Positions 63,674-64,000 of a stretch of DNA of 64,000 bases are shown piece after piece. Source of the stretch: Variovorax paradoxus (lineage in GTDB: Bacteria; Pseudomonadota; Gammaproteobacteria; Burkholderiales; Burkholderiaceae_C); assembly GCF_902712855.1 (NCBI RefSeq), contig NZ_LR743507.1, forward strand, positions 4,326,001 through 4,390,000, given 5' to 3'. Each line of letters begins with the position of its first letter. The first letter of the stretch is position 1. The notes under the pieces were generated by a model. The model did not search any database. It was given only the letters and a program-made list of their open reading frames with translations, and was not told the DNA's origin. The translations under genes were made by a program, and so were the position numbers.

Positions 63674-63954
63674 CGCCCCCGAAGCACGAGGTTCGTTACG
63701 CCGGTGCCGTCCGGCTCGACGCGATCGATATCGAAGCGAATGCCATCGACGGTGATCGCGTCATCGCGGCGCAGGCCCGACAGATCCGCCGTCGCGCCTT
63801 GACAGGCCGGCGCGGACGCATCGGCCTGCATGCCGAACGGCGCCGCATAAGGCCGGTCGAACAGGACACGCGCGGTCTTCGTCACGCCTTCGACGGTGAA
63901 CGAAGCGCTCACCGCGAAGTCGCTGAAGAAGGCGGACAGGTCTTCGGCAAACAT
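63670..63954 (-). CDS. Phage head-tail joining protein
   Basis: A 94-residue protein of the small head-tail joining type (lambda FII-like). It starts MFAEDLSAFFSDFAVSASFT, with IDRVEPDGTGVTNLVLRGR at the end, a beta-rich fold. It overlaps the terminator-like gene by 4 bp. It should stand between capsid genes and tail genes, and it does, at the right edge of the window. Confidence 0.7.
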   Translation of the reverse strand: MFAEDLSAFFSDFAVSASFTVEGVTKTARVLFDRPYAAPFGMQADASAPACQGATADLSGLRRDDAITVDGIRFDIDRVEPDGTGVTNLVLRGR

Positions 63955-63958
63955 GGGC

Positions 63959-64000
63959 TTAGACGGTGGCCGCGTCTTCCATCGTGGCGAAGCTCTCGAT
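63959..64000 (-). CDS. C-terminal end of a phage gene, cut by the window edge
   Basis: The last 13 codons, ending FATMEDAATV and a TAA stop, lie at the edge. The gene runs leftward, 4 bp before the head-tail joining gene start. By order it is probably a head gene, but too little is visible to name it. Confidence 0.5.
   Translation of the reverse strand: MESFATMEDAATV

Larger units (their letters stand above)
46592..64000. mobile_element. Prophage, left end and late region (continues past window)
   Basis: From the mutS junction at about 46.57 kb to the window edge every identifiable gene fits a tailed phage: a TIR cargo gene and small genes at the left end, an HNH endonuclease, spanins, endolysin, tail fibre or tip proteins, tape measure, tail tube and head-tail joining proteins. 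A tape measure of 904 residues indicates a long-tailed (sipho-like or myo-like) virion. No integrase, portal, terminase or capsid gene is in view; they should be to the right. At least one late gene is frameshifted, so the prophage may be partly decayed. Confidence 0.88.

Overview
The window looks like chromosome from a high-GC betaproteobacterium of the Comamonadaceae, most likely Variovorax or a close relative. That is an inference from several Bug-type solute-binding proteins, a DUF4148 protein, the trmJ-cysE pair divergent from suhB, and GC-rich codon use throughout the core genes. No rRNA, tRNA or CRISPR array was seen.

Layout. (1) 1-12.1 kb is a heavy-metal resistance block: an RND efflux system (czcA, cut by the window edge, then czcB, czcC and a czcI-like gene), a divergent response regulator without a sensor kinase, a cation/proton antiporter, a DUF4148 exported protein, and a Zn/Cd/Pb P-type ATPase divergent from its MerR-type regulator. 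(2) 12.1-16.4 kb is a LysR-controlled cassette: Bug binding protein, amidase and class II aldolase. (3) 16.5-24.8 kb holds housekeeping and membrane genes: cysE, trmJ, suhB, a FUSC protein, an MscS channel, a YbaN protein and a DUF418 protein. (4) 25-29.8 kb has a frameshifted LysR gene, two Bug proteins, a 99-bp tandem repeat and a sulfatase. (5) 29.9-32 kb is an AT-rich insert with a PD-(D/E)XK-type nuclease and a second nuclease-like gene interrupted at an A9 run. (6) 32-46.4 kb is mixed: two poorly known proteins, HDOD, SDR/AraC, a lipoprotein phosphoesterase divergent from a di-haem peroxidase, a YqjI/YqjH-like metal-responsive operon, MarR/EmrB and CorA. (7) From about 46.57 kb to the right edge is a prophage. 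Its left junction lies about 22 codons into a mutS reading frame. It carries a TIR-domain gene at its edge, a lysis cassette, and a long run of tail genes read right to left; it continues beyond the window.

How the genes work together. The metal block combines periplasmic/trans-envelope export (CzcCBA) with inner-membrane export (the P-type ATPase), each beside its own regulator type. The PadR-DODA-like-SIP operon has a perfect palindrome on its promoter and resembles the E. coli metal-dependent YqjI/YqjH pair. The prophage late genes run from head-tail joining through tail tube, tape measure and tail-tip proteins to endolysin and spanins, mostly with 4-nt or short overlaps, as one transcriptional unit.

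Points most worth a second look are the mutS junction, the lone TIR effector, the nuclease pair with the A9 interruption, an 11-fold 14-residue repeat in a phage tail protein, and the apparently leaderless metal-ATPase transcript.
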